Numbered from the stretch's first letter, positions 7,849 to 15,730 are shown. The stretch is 40,255 bases of DNA from Deinococcus phoenicis (GCF_000599865.1 NZ_JHAC01000058.1:1-40255), one strand, 5' to 3'. The notes: generated by a model from the sequence alone, not told the origin. Numbers and translations are program-made.

Positions 7849-9588
7849 CTACACCTTGAGAAGGTCAAGTGCTTGTAGCAGGGCCGCGAAGGAGCGTTCT
7901 CCTTCCGCGGCCTGCTTGAACAGCGTGTTGATTTGCTCGGTAAGTTCAGCACCCTCACCCTTGACCTGTGGGGCCACAAGGGTGACGCTCAACCATTCAC
8001 GCGCCGTCTCCAAATGCCCTGCGCGCAAAAGCCCAAGCGCGAGGGAGACAGGTGCCACCACAGGTCCCCAAACATCCGCCTCGCCAATCTTTTCCCGGAG
8101 TGGTCGAAGTTGAAAGTTGGTATTTGCGTTGAGTGAGGGCCGATGCTCCTTCCCAAGAGCACCCAACGTCAGGCTCAGAGCGAGGGGCGGCGGCAGCACT
8201 GTCATCCTCCAACGGCTTCGGCTGGTGATCCTGAAAACGTCTTCGAGGGCTACCCGACACTCTGCAATCCCGTCCGGTATTCGTCCGAGGTAGGCGGTAG
8301 CGCCCGGCATCCAGCGGGCCGTCAGATAGGCCAAACCCTCGGCGTCGGCGTTGTTGACCTTGTGGACATCTCTGTAGAGTTGTCGCGCCTCCTCTTCCAA
8401 CTCATGCATAGGTTTGATGAGTTGAGGCAAAGTGGTCATACCAAGTTCTAAATGAATAGCGTTGATCCAGGCACGATATAAAAAGTCGTCTGGATTGGGT
8501 GACTGGATCATCCTCAATTCATCCAAAGCTAGGGCATACTCTTGTAGACCCAGCCGTGCGCGTGCTCTTAGCCAACGCTCTATGGTTGAGTCACGAGTCA
8601 GGCGTGTATCAATGCCCTCGTTGGTGATTTCCACCATTCTGAGGAAGTGCTGGCGTTGGCGCTGTACGCGATGCGGGCCTTCCGCCATTGCGCGCCCCAA
8701 TTCTTGGAAGCTCTCAATCTGCCACCTGTACCGCTTAATCCTGTCCCACTCCATTGGGAGTTCAGTGGACAGGTCTAGTTGGCCTGCTTGCACCTGATTC
8801 CAGAGAAAGTAATTTTTAAGCTGAACGGAGTCGGGTGATTTCTTCAGGCCCTCCTCAAAGAGGGACTTGCACTTCCTGTAGGCTCCCATATGAAGGTAGG
8901 CGTGAGCCATATTGGCGATCACTGACTCATAGGAGTCCTCCATGCTAGGCGGTGGCGTGCGCTGTAGCTGGGGGTATCCCAGAGAAATAATTCGACTGTA
9001 GCTGTCAACATTTGTTAAGGCAGTGATACAAAAGTTTGTAGTACGGTCGCTCAGCTCCTCATGTCCGATAATCTCAGCCAGCACTAAAAGGCGATTAATT
9101 AGCCTTTCAAGCTCTTTAGCATCGTTCAGTGTCAGTGCTGTCACTGCCATTGCATGATAAATCCTGTACTCTGCTTCAAGGGGAAGTATTCCGATGCGGT
9201 GTAGGCTGCGAAGATCGTTGAGATACTCTGCTAGAAGCTCCATTCCACCGGGACTTGTCTTGGAGTTTTTCTCGCCTTCCAGAAGGCTCCGCTGGATGCC
9301 CAGATGATGAACGGAAGTTGCAATAATAATTTTCAATAGTTCATCGGAAGTTGCTCTGTAGGCAGGCCGTAAACATGCCAAACCTATTTCTTTGGTGAAA
9401 CCTGGGGTACGCATCAGATGGGTAAAGGCTCTGATGTTACCTAGGGCACTTCCGTCGGAAAAAAAAGCGTTGGCTATCTCTTGTTGTGATGCTCCCGCCG
9501 CTGAGGCTTTAGCCGTCCATGACAGGACATCCGGCCAGTTGGCAAGATCGAGGTCCTTGTCGAGCTGAAGGAATACCTGGGTAGGCAT
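7849..9588 (-). CDS. TPR-like helical-repeat protein, candidate peptide receptor
   Basis: 579 residues from ATG 9588; an in-frame TTG at 9600 is less likely. The sequence is almost wholly alpha-helical with tetratricopeptide-like repeats. Examples are the stretch containing ANMAHAYLHMGAYRKCKSLF followed by EEGLKKSPDS, and LRARARLGLQEYALALDELR. There is no signal peptide, so it should be cytoplasmic. No clear DNA-binding helix-turn-helix is seen at the N-terminus, so in layout it is closer to Rap than to PlcR or Rgg. It lies downstream, on the same strand, of a tiny exported peptide and an M3 oligoendopeptidase. That is the set expected of a cell-cell peptide signalling unit, although the function is inference. 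A hairpin followed by T-rich sequence precedes the start. Base composition is more AT-rich in the 5' part than in the 3' part. Confidence 0.75.
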   Translation of the reverse strand: MPTQVFLQLDKDLDLANWPDVLSWTAKASAAGASQQEIANAFFSDGSALGNIRAFTHLMRTPGFTKEIGLACLRPAYRATSDELLKIIIATSVHHLGIQRSLLEGEKNSKTSPGGMELLAEYLNDLRSLHRIGILPLEAEYRIYHAMAVTALTLNDAKELERLINRLLVLAEIIGHEELSDRTTNFCITALTNVDSYSRIISLGYPQLQRTPPPSMEDSYESVIANMAHAYLHMGAYRKCKSLFEEGLKKSPDSVQLKNYFLWNQVQAGQLDLSTELPMEWDRIKRYRWQIESFQELGRAMAEGPHRVQRQRQHFLRMVEITNEGIDTRLTRDSTIERWLRARARLGLQEYALALDELRMIQSPNPDDFLYRAWINAIHLELGMTTLPQLIKPMHELEEEARQLYRDVHKVNNADAEGLAYLTARWMPGATAYLGRIPDGIAECRVALEDVFRITSRSRWRMTVLPPPLALSLTLGALGKEHRPSLNANTNFQLRPLREKIGEADVWGPVVAPVSLALGLLRAGHLETAREWLSVTLVAPQVKGEGAELTEQINTLFKQAAEGERSFAALLQALDLLKV

Positions 9589-9600
9589 GATGCGCCCCAA

Positions 9601-9650
9601 AGTAAAAGGCTGTGACCAGTGATCGGAGGCTTCGATCTCGTGTCACAGCC
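9601..9650 (-). terminator. Hairpin and T-rich tail between peptide gene and TPR gene (possible attenuator)
   Basis: Arms GGCTGTGAC (9608-9616) and GTCACAGCC (9642-9650) enclose a second pair, GATCG (9621-9625) and CGATC (9633-9637). Read leftward, the stem is followed by CTTTTACTTT and then, within 12 nt, the TPR start codon. It should terminate much of the transcription coming from the peptide gene, leaving read-through for the TPR gene. Confidence 0.7.
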
Positions 9651-9712
9651 AGTACCGCAGGAATCAGTTGTCTTGCCACGGCAGGCAAGAACTGTCCACG
9701 GGGAAGGCTCGC

Positions 9713-9874
9713 TTAGTTCATCACCCCGTAGTCACCCGCACCGCCGTCATCCGGGTGGTTGGTGCCAGCGGAAGCGGAGCCGCCCTGAGCTGCCGCCATC
9801 GCCCCGTTGAGGCTGGTAGCGCCAAGAGCAAACATGGTGAGAACACCGAGGACCAGACGCAGCATCTTCTTCAT
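9713..9874 (-). CDS. Small exported peptide precursor (53 aa)
   Basis: A short gene from ATG 9874 to TAA 9713-9715, preceded by a very strong ribosome site (GGGGGAGGAAG) 3 nt upstream. The product starts MKKMLRLVLGVLTMFALGAT and has a signal peptide with a likely cleavage near AMAAA. A Gly/Ser/Asp-rich tail of about two dozen residues remains, ending GGAGDYGVMN. There are no cysteines, so a lipoprotein or disulfide-bonded bacteriocin is unlikely. It sits between an M3 oligoendopeptidase and a TPR-like protein on the same strand. In Gram-positive bacteria exported pro-peptides of this size are trimmed, re-imported and bound by TPR receptors. That this happens here is inference. It could instead be a small periplasmic or cell-surface protein. 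Confidence 0.7.
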   Translation of the reverse strand: MKKMLRLVLGVLTMFALGATSLNGAMAAAQGGSASAGTNHPDDGGAGDYGVMN

Positions 9875-9907
9875 GACTTCCTCCCCCAGTCTTGTTTGGC
9901 TGAGATA

Positions 9908-11551
9908 CTAACGTACCATCATCCGAGATCGGAGGTCATTAGACGTATGGGCAAGTGCCTCTTCATTAAATTGTAAGGTCACACCCGCTTCCCGGAAGAG
10001 TTCTTTCGTGGGCCGAGTGTACCCAAGATGCATGGCAGCTTTAAGATTTAACAGGGCTTGCTTAGGATTGTTCTGATACAGGTTTTGAAATTGCAGGGCC
10101 GTGACCCAGGCAACTGCGTACTCAAACCTATAGAATGGGCTACTAAATAGCGTAAAGTTCTTCCAGAAGTATGGTCTTAGATAGGCGGCGTCGCCCCATT
10201 CGACTCCGGTAGGATATTGAGCATCTACCTTTTCATATAAGTCGGCAATCGTCGCTTTATCTACCGACTGTTCTTGATAGACTTTCTCCTGAAACTCGTC
10301 TAATTTACATGTATTGAGAATTTCAAAGCATATACGCTCAAGAAGAAGATAATTAACTACTTCTAATTCTTCCTGTTTGAAGAACTCCTGTAAAAGGGGA
10401 GTTGTGAATAATTCAAAAGTTTGAGAAATGAACTCTGCAAATTCGAGAGGAGGAGTGTAAACTTCATATGGCTGTCCCTTTGGTGCCATAGCATAGTGAA
10501 TCGCATGGCCAAGCTCATGAAAAAGCAGGTGTATATTAAAAGCGCGAGGGCCAATGTGCATGATAACGAACGACTGCTCAGTTTCTGGCAGAACACCCGA
10601 ATAGCCGTTTCGAGCTTTATCGGGACGGGTTTCTATGTCAATAAGGTCTTGATCCCTAAGATTACGAAATATATCTCCAAATTCAGGATCGAGCCGGTCA
10701 AGTACGCGGGCTGCTCGGTCAAGCACGTCCGCATCATCTGTAAATTGAGCCATCGGTGTAATACCGAATGGATTCAGCATGTTATCCCAGGGGCGCAACT
10801 CTTCGACGCCTAGAGACTTCTTGCGAAGTCTGCGTAACTCAAGAAAAAGAGGGACGATATGCTTCTTTACTGCCTCTCTGAATCTAGATGTATCCTGTGG
10901 CGTGTATGCCTTATTACGGAGAGGCCCCTTTTCCAGGGCGTAATCATAGTAGTTCGCATAACCACTCTGCTGCGCGATGCGCGTGCGTATGTCGTGAAGC
11001 TTTACAAACAGATCGTCGAGTTCATCATCTTTCTGATGCTCACTACCAATCAGGCCCAGGTAGGCTTTTCGGCGTTCTTCTCGATCAGGATGTTGTAATT
11101 TCGCGGCGAGCTGTCCCGGTTGGACCTCCTCACCGTCCACCCGGTACACCGTCGAGGCGCGAATCTGCTGGAACGATTTCCCAAGTTGATTCTCCTCACC
11201 TTGGAGTGCGAGAAGATCATCCGAAGGCTGATCGTCAGCGGCTGCCTCAACAAACTGTCGCCAGGTGGCTGGATAGGGCACGCCGCTCGCGGCGACCCGC
11301 TGGATGAACATTGTGGAAGCGGCAGCGAGTTTGGGGAAGTAATCCCGAACAAAATTGTCATGGGCTTCCTTGGCCTGAACGTCCGTGGAGTGGGCGTAGT
11401 AGGCGCGAATCAGCTCCCCCCGCGTCTGGTAGAGAGCACGGTTGAGCGAGAGCCAGCCCTTAAGAACCTGCGGTGCGGTGTCGGCGTTCAGTGGCGAGGT
11501 CAGAAGGGTGGAGAAACGCTGGTCCAGAAGCTCCCATGCAGGGTTCGTCAT
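9908..11551 (-). CDS. M3-family oligoendopeptidase
   Basis: A predicted cytoplasmic zinc metallopeptidase of the PepF/M3 family, which cleaves short peptides. The zinc motif HELGH is at about 345-349 and the expected downstream glutamate lies in the following LEFAEF block. Start ATG 11551 has AAGGTGA 5 nt upstream; an in-frame upstream ATG at 11596 lacks one. The length of 547 residues is normal. The gene ends 33 bp before the small exported peptide gene and is probably co-transcribed with it, so that peptide is a plausible substrate or signal to be matured or destroyed. The 5' part (about 11100-11551) is GC-rich like the plasmid. The remaining two thirds are distinctly AT-rich, so the gene looks like a mosaic. 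Confidence 0.9.
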   Translation of the reverse strand: MTNPAWELLDQRFSTLLTSPLNADTAPQVLKGWLSLNRALYQTRGELIRAYYAHSTDVQAKEAHDNFVRDYFPKLAAASTMFIQRVAASGVPYPATWRQFVEAAADDQPSDDLLALQGEENQLGKSFQQIRASTVYRVDGEEVQPGQLAAKLQHPDREERRKAYLGLIGSEHQKDDELDDLFVKLHDIRTRIAQQSGYANYYDYALEKGPLRNKAYTPQDTSRFREAVKKHIVPLFLELRRLRKKSLGVEELRPWDNMLNPFGITPMAQFTDDADVLDRAARVLDRLDPEFGDIFRNLRDQDLIDIETRPDKARNGYSGVLPETEQSFVIMHIGPRAFNIHLLFHELGHAIHYAMAPKGQPYEVYTPPLEFAEFISQTFELFTTPLLQEFFKQEELEVVNYLLLERICFEILNTCKLDEFQEKVYQEQSVDKATIADLYEKVDAQYPTGVEWGDAAYLRPYFWKNFTLFSSPFYRFEYAVAWVTALQFQNLYQNNPKQALLNLKAAMHLGYTRPTKELFREAGVTLQFNEEALAHTSNDLRSRMMVR

Positions 11552-11772
11552 ATGCGTCACCTTGAAGATGCTGAGTATCTTATCCTGCTTTCGCATCCGA
11601 CCCTACGCAGGGCATCCACCTTGAGCGTACTGGTGCAGATTTCCTGTGCGCCGAATTTTACTTCGTAGTGTCGAGAGCGGAGCCGTTGCCAGGCTCTATC
11701 CTGCCACCTCAAAGGGAGGAGGAAAACGCGGTTATTTCGCGGCGCAGCGATGGTTTGCCGTGTTGAACGGTT

Positions 11773-12081
11773 ATGAGTCTCCAGAAGGTTGCCTGCCAGC
11801 TTCAGCACGAGGAGGGATGCCTGATCTCCGATCTGTTGCTCCGGCTCGTGGACGTGGCCGTGCGGCTTCATACCCTGAGTGTCCAGGCTGAGCACGTCTC
11901 GGAGGGCGTGATACAAGCGGACGCCCAGTTAGAGCGCCTATCGGCTGAATTCGACCAGGCCCATGCCAGGGCCGTGGACCTCGGCATTCCCCTAGACACG
12001 CAGTTCCAACTTGACCTGTCGGGTAACCGCTACACCGTCTCGTTGACGGAAGATGGCCTCGAATACCGTCTCCTCAGTTGA
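11773..12081 (+). CDS. Small helical protein of unknown function
   Basis: 102 residues from ATG 11773, with an in-frame stop just upstream limiting the start. Most of the protein is a predicted amphipathic helix or coiled coil rich in Leu, Val, Gln and Glu (for example LISDLLLRLVDVAVRLHTLS, then AQLERLSAEFDQAHARAV). It ends in a short beta-like tail. There is no signal peptide and no recognised family. No strong ribosome site is visible. Its end overlaps the end of the convergent winged-helix gene by 8 bp. The composition is protein-like, which is the main reason to accept it. Confidence 0.5.
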   Translation: MSLQKVACQLQHEEGCLISDLLLRLVDVAVRLHTLSVQAEHVSEGVIQADAQLERLSAEFDQAHARAVDLGIPLDTQFQLDLSGNRYTVSLTEDGLEYRLLS

Positions 12082-12706
12082 GGTTGCCGGAGGCCGCCTG
12101 TTCCGGCGACCCTCCGGGAGGTACAAGCCGGTGCAGATGCAGGCGTTGCGGATCGAGCGGTTTACTCCGCCCTACTGGCGCGTAGAGCGGCTGCGCCAGC
12201 TCCTCAAGTTTTTTGGGGCTGAGGTAGGTGTAGAGGTGCAGCTCGCTGTACTCGTTCGTCTCGATGGTTGCCTTGTAAAGCCGCCGCAGGGCAGCCACGC
12301 TGTACCCCGCGTGCTGAGCTACGACCAGAATCCTGCGGCCTCCCTGGGCGTACACGATGGCCTCCTTCCTGACACTCAGGTCAATGGCAATCCCGGCCTG
12401 CTCCAGCATCAGGGCCACCTGTCTCAGACACACGTCGTCCATGAGGGCGGCATCTGTGGGGTGAAAGGACCCGGTGACTCCTGCAAGCCTTCGGCCCTGG
12501 TGCAGGAGATACAGAATTTTCCCAATCGGGGTTTCCCGAACCGCACAGACCTTCCGGCGCATGGCGTTCGTGACCAGCTCCTCACCGAACAGGGCCAGCG
12601 CCTCATGCCACGACAAGGCTCCAAATCGCTTGATCTCCGACGCCAGCGGGGCGAAAGCGGCAGTCGTGTAGACCCTGACAGCATCAGACACACGAAACTC
12701 TAACAT
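12074..12706 (-). CDS. Winged-helix-like protein, paralogue of the gene at 24160
   Basis: 210 residues. The central part aligns along its length with the protein at 24160-24747. Matching landmarks are GKILYLLHQGRR with GNALCLAHKGRK, GSFHPTDAAL with GGYHPSGGAV, AQHAGYSVAALRRLYKATIE with ARYTGYDYAAIRRVFESLVA, and ELHLYTYLSPKKLEEL with QLRVYVGADKIGKL. The N-terminal half, with a helix-turn-helix-like segment followed by a beta hairpin (ALFGEELVTNAMRRKVCAVR), recalls replication-relaxation and related winged-helix proteins, but I cannot assign a family. The C-terminal tail (about residues 175-210) is absent from the paralogue. A cytoplasmic DNA-binding regulator is the most likely role. An imperfect relative of the T4SS promoter motif lies upstream at 12736-12753. 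Confidence 0.7.
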   Translation of the reverse strand: MLEFRVSDAVRVYTTAAFAPLASEIKRFGALSWHEALALFGEELVTNAMRRKVCAVRETPIGKILYLLHQGRRLAGVTGSFHPTDAALMDDVCLRQVALMLEQAGIAIDLSVRKEAIVYAQGGRRILVVAQHAGYSVAALRRLYKATIETNEYSELHLYTYLSPKKLEELAQPLYAPVGRSKPLDPQRLHLHRLVPPGGSPEQAASGNLN

Positions 12707-12845
12707 CCAGCCCCAAGCCTGGCTCTCGGCGTCTGACAGTTATATCACTATCCAAACAGGTGACGGAAAGATCGTGCTACACTCACCCTCGGAGGCTTGC
12801 ACCCTGACAAAGACCTGATTCTGAGAAGCACCACCCGCAAGCAGC

Positions 12846-12871
12846 AAAAAACCCCGCGTGCCACCGCGAGG
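12846..12871 (-). terminator. Leftward intrinsic terminator
   Basis: Read leftward, CCTCGCG (12865-12871) and CGCGGGG (12852-12858) pair with one mismatch around a 6-nt loop, followed directly by six T residues (12846-12851). No annotated leftward gene ends here, which points either to insulation or to the small RNA described next. Confidence 0.6.
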
Positions 12872-12913
12872 CTTTGCTGAACCTGATTCGCTAGAGTCGA
12901 AGGCCCGTAACTG
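12846..12913 (-). ncRNA. Candidate small RNA opposite the 12961 gene leader
   Basis: A sigma70-like promoter faces left: -35 TTGCAA at 12943-12948, a 17-nt spacer, and -10 TAAAGT at 12920-12925. It would start near 12913 and stop at the hairpin plus T6 ending at 12846, giving an RNA of about 68 nt. No open frame with a ribosome site is present. The RNA would be complementary to the leader of the putative replication gene starting at 12961, and its -35 overlaps that gene's ribosome site. The arrangement is like antisense copy-control RNAs, but this is inference from promoter and terminator signals only. Confidence 0.35.
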
Positions 12914-12960
12914 CCTCAGACTTTAGCGGACAACGCCCCTTTTTGCAAGGGAGAGAAGTT

Positions 12961-14415
12961 GTGTTGTCTGATCCCGTCCCCCCCAGTGGGGAACTTGGGC
13001 GTGTCGCCGCCAGCGCCACCCCCCCCATGTTGATTTCCCAGTCTCGTGACCTCTCTGCCGTCGAGCGCCAACTGCTCGCCGCCGCACAACAGCGGTTGCG
13101 GGAGCGCCAGCGGCAGGACCGGGAGGCGCGTGAGTTCGCCCAGGCTCTCCGCGAGAACCACCAGCCACGACTGTTGCCGCCCTCGCCAGAAGAGATGCCC
13201 GCTGCGCTGCCTACAGGCCCAGGAGCAGCCCTTCAGAGTGCTACCAAAGGTAATACCCCATCCCCGGCTGAGCAGGCCCCTTCACGGCCCGCTCAGCCGC
13301 TTGCTTTACCGCCTGTTGTAGGGGCAGCGGTAGACCATACCTGGCAGCAGCTTCCTCGCCCCCCCAAGCCCGGCACGCCGGAGGCTCGCGCTGCCCAGGT
13401 GGTGCAGTTGGCCGAGCCGATCATGCGGGAGCGGCTGCTCAAGCTGGCGCAAGCGGAGAGGGAAGCGAAGGGCAGGCAGGGCAAGGTATATCTCCGGGCC
13501 GACCGGGTGGAGCGGAACCTGACCGTTCTGCGCGCCCTCGTCGAAGGTGCTTACACCCTGATCGAGGCCAGGGGACAGCAGGCCGGGCACATCACCAGCT
13601 ACACCTACTTCACGGTCCTCGACGTATTGCCCATCGCCACCGGCCTTAGCACGGCCTCGTGCGAACGGGCGACCAGCGACTTGAGGGCGTGTGGCCTGCT
13701 CGCCACCTGGAGTGACTGGACCACCGCCGAGTTTCTGGACCAGGAGACAGGCGAGAAGGTCAGCACCCGTGCCCGTACCGGCGTCTGGGTATGCGTGGAG
13801 CTGAAGCCGAACGCTCACCGCCGAGCAGTGATCTTCCCCTCGGAGCTTCCGCGTGACGAGGCGGGGCGGCTCAGGGCAGCCCGTGACCTGAATGCCGACC
13901 GCCGCGTGGGCCGGACGGCTTGGCAGGCCCGGAAAGAAGTGAGGGAATCATCTTCCCTACGAGGTAGGGAGGGGGGGATTCAATACCTGGTGCAATGGGC
14001 GTTATCGAGTGCAAATCGTATAGATTCCGTTAAAAGAGATTCCCTCACTTCCGCCACCCTCGCCAGCGCGAGCAGCCCCCAGGAACTCGTTTGGAGTTTG
14101 CAGGCTGTGATGAGCGAACACCCGCAGCGGCGTGGGGAGGTGATCGAGGAAGCAGCTCATGCCCTCGCACGCCTGTACCGCGACACGCGGAGCGTCGAAC
14201 ATTACTGCCGGGTACTCTGGCGGGCCACCGATGCCGAGTTTGAAGGCATCCCGGCCTTCCGCCAGTTAGAGGCTGCGATGCTCCGTACCCTCGTGACGAT
14301 GCAAGAGATCCATTTGCACCACCCCGGCGGCTACCTGATGAAGCAGCTTGAGCGGGCCGGGTGGACTGACAGTGTGTATCGCAAGACCCGCCCCCCCAGG
14401 TGGGGTTCGGTCTAG
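12961..14415 (+). CDS. Putative DNA-binding / replication-associated protein
   Basis: 484 residues. GTG 12961 is chosen because AAGGGAGAG lies about 7 nt upstream; an in-frame TTG at 12943 does not fit. Residues up to about 120 are Pro/Gln/Arg rich and probably disordered. A folded segment follows (from LRADRVERNLTVLRALVEGA), including a helix-turn-helix-like stretch (DVLPIATGLSTASCERATSD, then LRACGLLATW) and a beta pair (GVWVCVELKP), consistent with a winged helix. The C-terminal part is helical. I do not recognise a named family. Its size, winged-helix layout and candidate antisense RNA upstream make a plasmid replication or primosome role possible, alongside the prim-pol. There is no signal peptide or membrane segment. 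Confidence 0.65.
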   Translation: MLSDPVPPSGELGRVAASATPPMLISQSRDLSAVERQLLAAAQQRLRERQRQDREAREFAQALRENHQPRLLPPSPEEMPAALPTGPGAALQSATKGNTPSPAEQAPSRPAQPLALPPVVGAAVDHTWQQLPRPPKPGTPEARAAQVVQLAEPIMRERLLKLAQAEREAKGRQGKVYLRADRVERNLTVLRALVEGAYTLIEARGQQAGHITSYTYFTVLDVLPIATGLSTASCERATSDLRACGLLATWSDWTTAEFLDQETGEKVSTRARTGVWVCVELKPNAHRRAVIFPSELPRDEAGRLRAARDLNADRRVGRTAWQARKEVRESSSLRGREGGIQYLVQWALSSANRIDSVKRDSLTSATLASASSPQELVWSLQAVMSEHPQRRGEVIEEAAHALARLYRDTRSVEHYCRVLWRATDAEFEGIPAFRQLEAAMLRTLVTMQEIHLHHPGGYLMKQLERAGWTDSVYRKTRPPRWGSV

Positions 14416-14443
14416 TGAAGAGGGAACATCAGACCATCGGGGC

Positions 14444-14767
14444 CTAGTCGCCCGGCTCCTCGGGAGCTAACGCCATCAAAGCGTCCAGGGTGTCCTGAAT
14501 GCTCTCCAGCTCGGTCAGCATCTGGCTGACCTGCATATCCAGATCGTCCGCCAACTCGAATAGGGCGGCGGCCCGGCTGCGCGCGCCTTCGTTCACCACG
14601 GCCATCGCCAGCGTGTGCAACTTCAGCAACCGGCTGCGGAGTTCGGGGGGCCTCCCATCCTCGTCGTCGCCCAGGTCATCACGCAGGCGGTCCACCGCAT
14701 CCACGGCGTCGAGCAGCCGCCGCGTCTCAAAGTTCTGATACAGGCGCAGGTATTCCTCTTCTGTCAT
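14444..14767 (-). CDS. Small acidic coiled-coil protein
   Basis: 107 residues from ATG 14767, starting MTEEEYLRLYQNFETRRLLD. The protein is acidic, all-helical and coiled-coil-like, with no signal peptide or recognised domain. The start is set by a TATGTT box at 14775-14780 located 7 nt upstream, a leaderless arrangement. The in-frame ATG at 14779 and one at 14857 are alternatives without better signals. It converges with the 12961 gene and diverges from the 14851 gene. Function unknown. Confidence 0.6.
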   Translation of the reverse strand: MTEEEYLRLYQNFETRRLLDAVDAVDRLRDDLGDDEDGRPPELRSRLLKLHTLAMAVVNEGARSRAAALFELADDLDMQVSQMLTELESIQDTLDALMALAPEEPGD

Positions 14768-14850
14768 CCAGACCAACATACGCCGCCCAGTGGGGGAGGG
14801 CGCGTCAGCCCCGCCCACCTGAAAACCCGTTTTGTCCTGCCGGGTGCGGC

Positions 14851-15324
14851 ATGTCAAACTGGAGCATGGACGAACATCTATATAAATATCAAACCCTTTC
14901 CGAACTGGTGGCCGGGCTGCCGGAGAACGTCTCAGGGGCCAGCTATATCTCCACGTTCCGGGCGGCGGTGCGGGAAGGGGTCATCACAGCCGTACCCATT
15001 GGTGACAAGTTCCAGGTCGGTGCCCATACGTACCAGGACGACATGGTACGGGTCACGCCGGACTTCGAGGCGTGGCACAAGCGCACGCTGCAAGCCTTTG
15101 AACTTCGCAAGGCAAGGCGTGGTGTCGTGGCCCATGCCGATGACGTGCGGAGCGGTTCGGTGGACTTTGATGAAGTGGCCGCGAAGTACCGGCAGCAGCT
15201 CGTGGGCCGCGCCAATGTAAAGCGTCCCAAGCAAGCCAAGAAGAAGGGGAAACCCAAGCTCACACTGACGACGCCCGAAGACCAACTCACCGCCCAGCCC
15301 GCAGCAGTGGCGGACAGGGAATGA
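14851..15324 (+). CDS. Basic-tailed protein, paralogue of the gene at 38346
   Basis: 157 residues. It shares with the 38346-38807 product the blocks FRAAVREG/FREAVREG, VTPDFEAW/VTPDFEQW and VDFDEVA/VDFKALA, in the same order and spacing, and both end in a lysine/arginine-rich tail. The N-terminal half looks like a small helix-turn-helix or winged-helix fold. The basic tail suggests nucleic-acid binding. The start may be ATG 14851 or ATG 14866; GGAG lies just before the latter. Its location immediately upstream of the oriT-like region fits a relaxosome or DNA-structuring role, but that is inference. Confidence 0.65.
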   Translation: MSNWSMDEHLYKYQTLSELVAGLPENVSGASYISTFRAAVREGVITAVPIGDKFQVGAHTYQDDMVRVTPDFEAWHKRTLQAFELRKARRGVVAHADDVRSGSVDFDEVAAKYRQQLVGRANVKRPKQAKKKGKPKLTLTTPEDQLTAQPAAVADRE

Positions 15325-15594
15325 GCGGAGAACGGCCAGGCCGTCAGGCGTTTTCGGGCATCCGGCAGCAGCAGCACAGGCGGGGGGCATGGCAATTCTC
15401 AGATGACCTGGAAGGGCTGTGGTGTCGTGGGCATGGAGAGAGTGGGTTGGAGGAAGTGCACCGCAGTGCGCCGCGAGGCGGTGGGGCCGTCGGTCGAGTC
15501 GAAAGGCGGGCACTCGAAACGGCGACGGCCCAAGCGTCTCCTGCGGAGCCGTTTTGTTTCATCTTTGGGGCATTTGGGTTGGAAGGTGGTGTAA

Positions 15595-15603
15595 GGCAGG
15601 ATA
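15595..15603 (-). other. Candidate nic site
   Basis: On the minus strand this reads TATCCTGCC, identical to the RP4 nic core, where cleavage falls after the G. Here that would be between 15597 and 15596. It adjoins the GGACAAGG repeats, which would then lie 5' of the nick on the cleaved strand, as expected for relaxosome protein sites. Confidence 0.5.
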
Positions 15604-15604
15604 A

Positions 15605-15683
15605 GGACAAGGACAAGGTGCGGGTTTCTGGCGTCTCAGACGCACTTCAACTTGGACAAGGTGGCCGCCACCTGGACAAGGTG
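15605..15683 (+). repeat. GGACAAGG direct repeats in oriT
   Basis: GGACAAGG starts at 15605, 15611, 15654 and 15674; the last three extend to GGACAAGGTG. The two distal copies flank the palindrome at 15660-15672. They are candidate binding sites for the ribbon-helix-helix protein encoded next. Confidence 0.6.
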
Positions 15684-15730
15684 TTTTTTCCTCGGTTGGA
15701 TGCCTGCACAACACTTGTCGAAGAGGGAAC

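Larger units (their letters stand above)
15325..15730 (+). other. oriT: Origin-of-transfer-like region (oriT)
   Basis: A 406-bp stretch without a credible gene, directly upstream of the mobilisation genes and dense in repeats. Nested arms GGGCCGTCG (15484-15492)/CGACGGCCC (15523-15531) enclose CGAGT (15495-15499)/ACTCG (15512-15516). GCGTCT-C-AGACGC lies at 15631-15643 and GGTGGCCGCCACC at 15660-15672. GGACAAGG occurs at 15605, 15611, 15654 and 15674. GGCAGGATA at 15595-15603 is the complement of TATCCTGCC, the core nic sequence of RP4-type (MOBP) origins. The presence of a MOBP-like relaxase and an RHH accessory gene just downstream supports the call. Exact limits are unknown. Confidence 0.7.

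Noticed and set aside
11697..11705. Second TATCCTGCC (nic-like core) on the plus strand
   Set aside because: No inverted or direct repeats and no mobilisation genes nearby; a 9-mer match can occur by chance in 40 kb.
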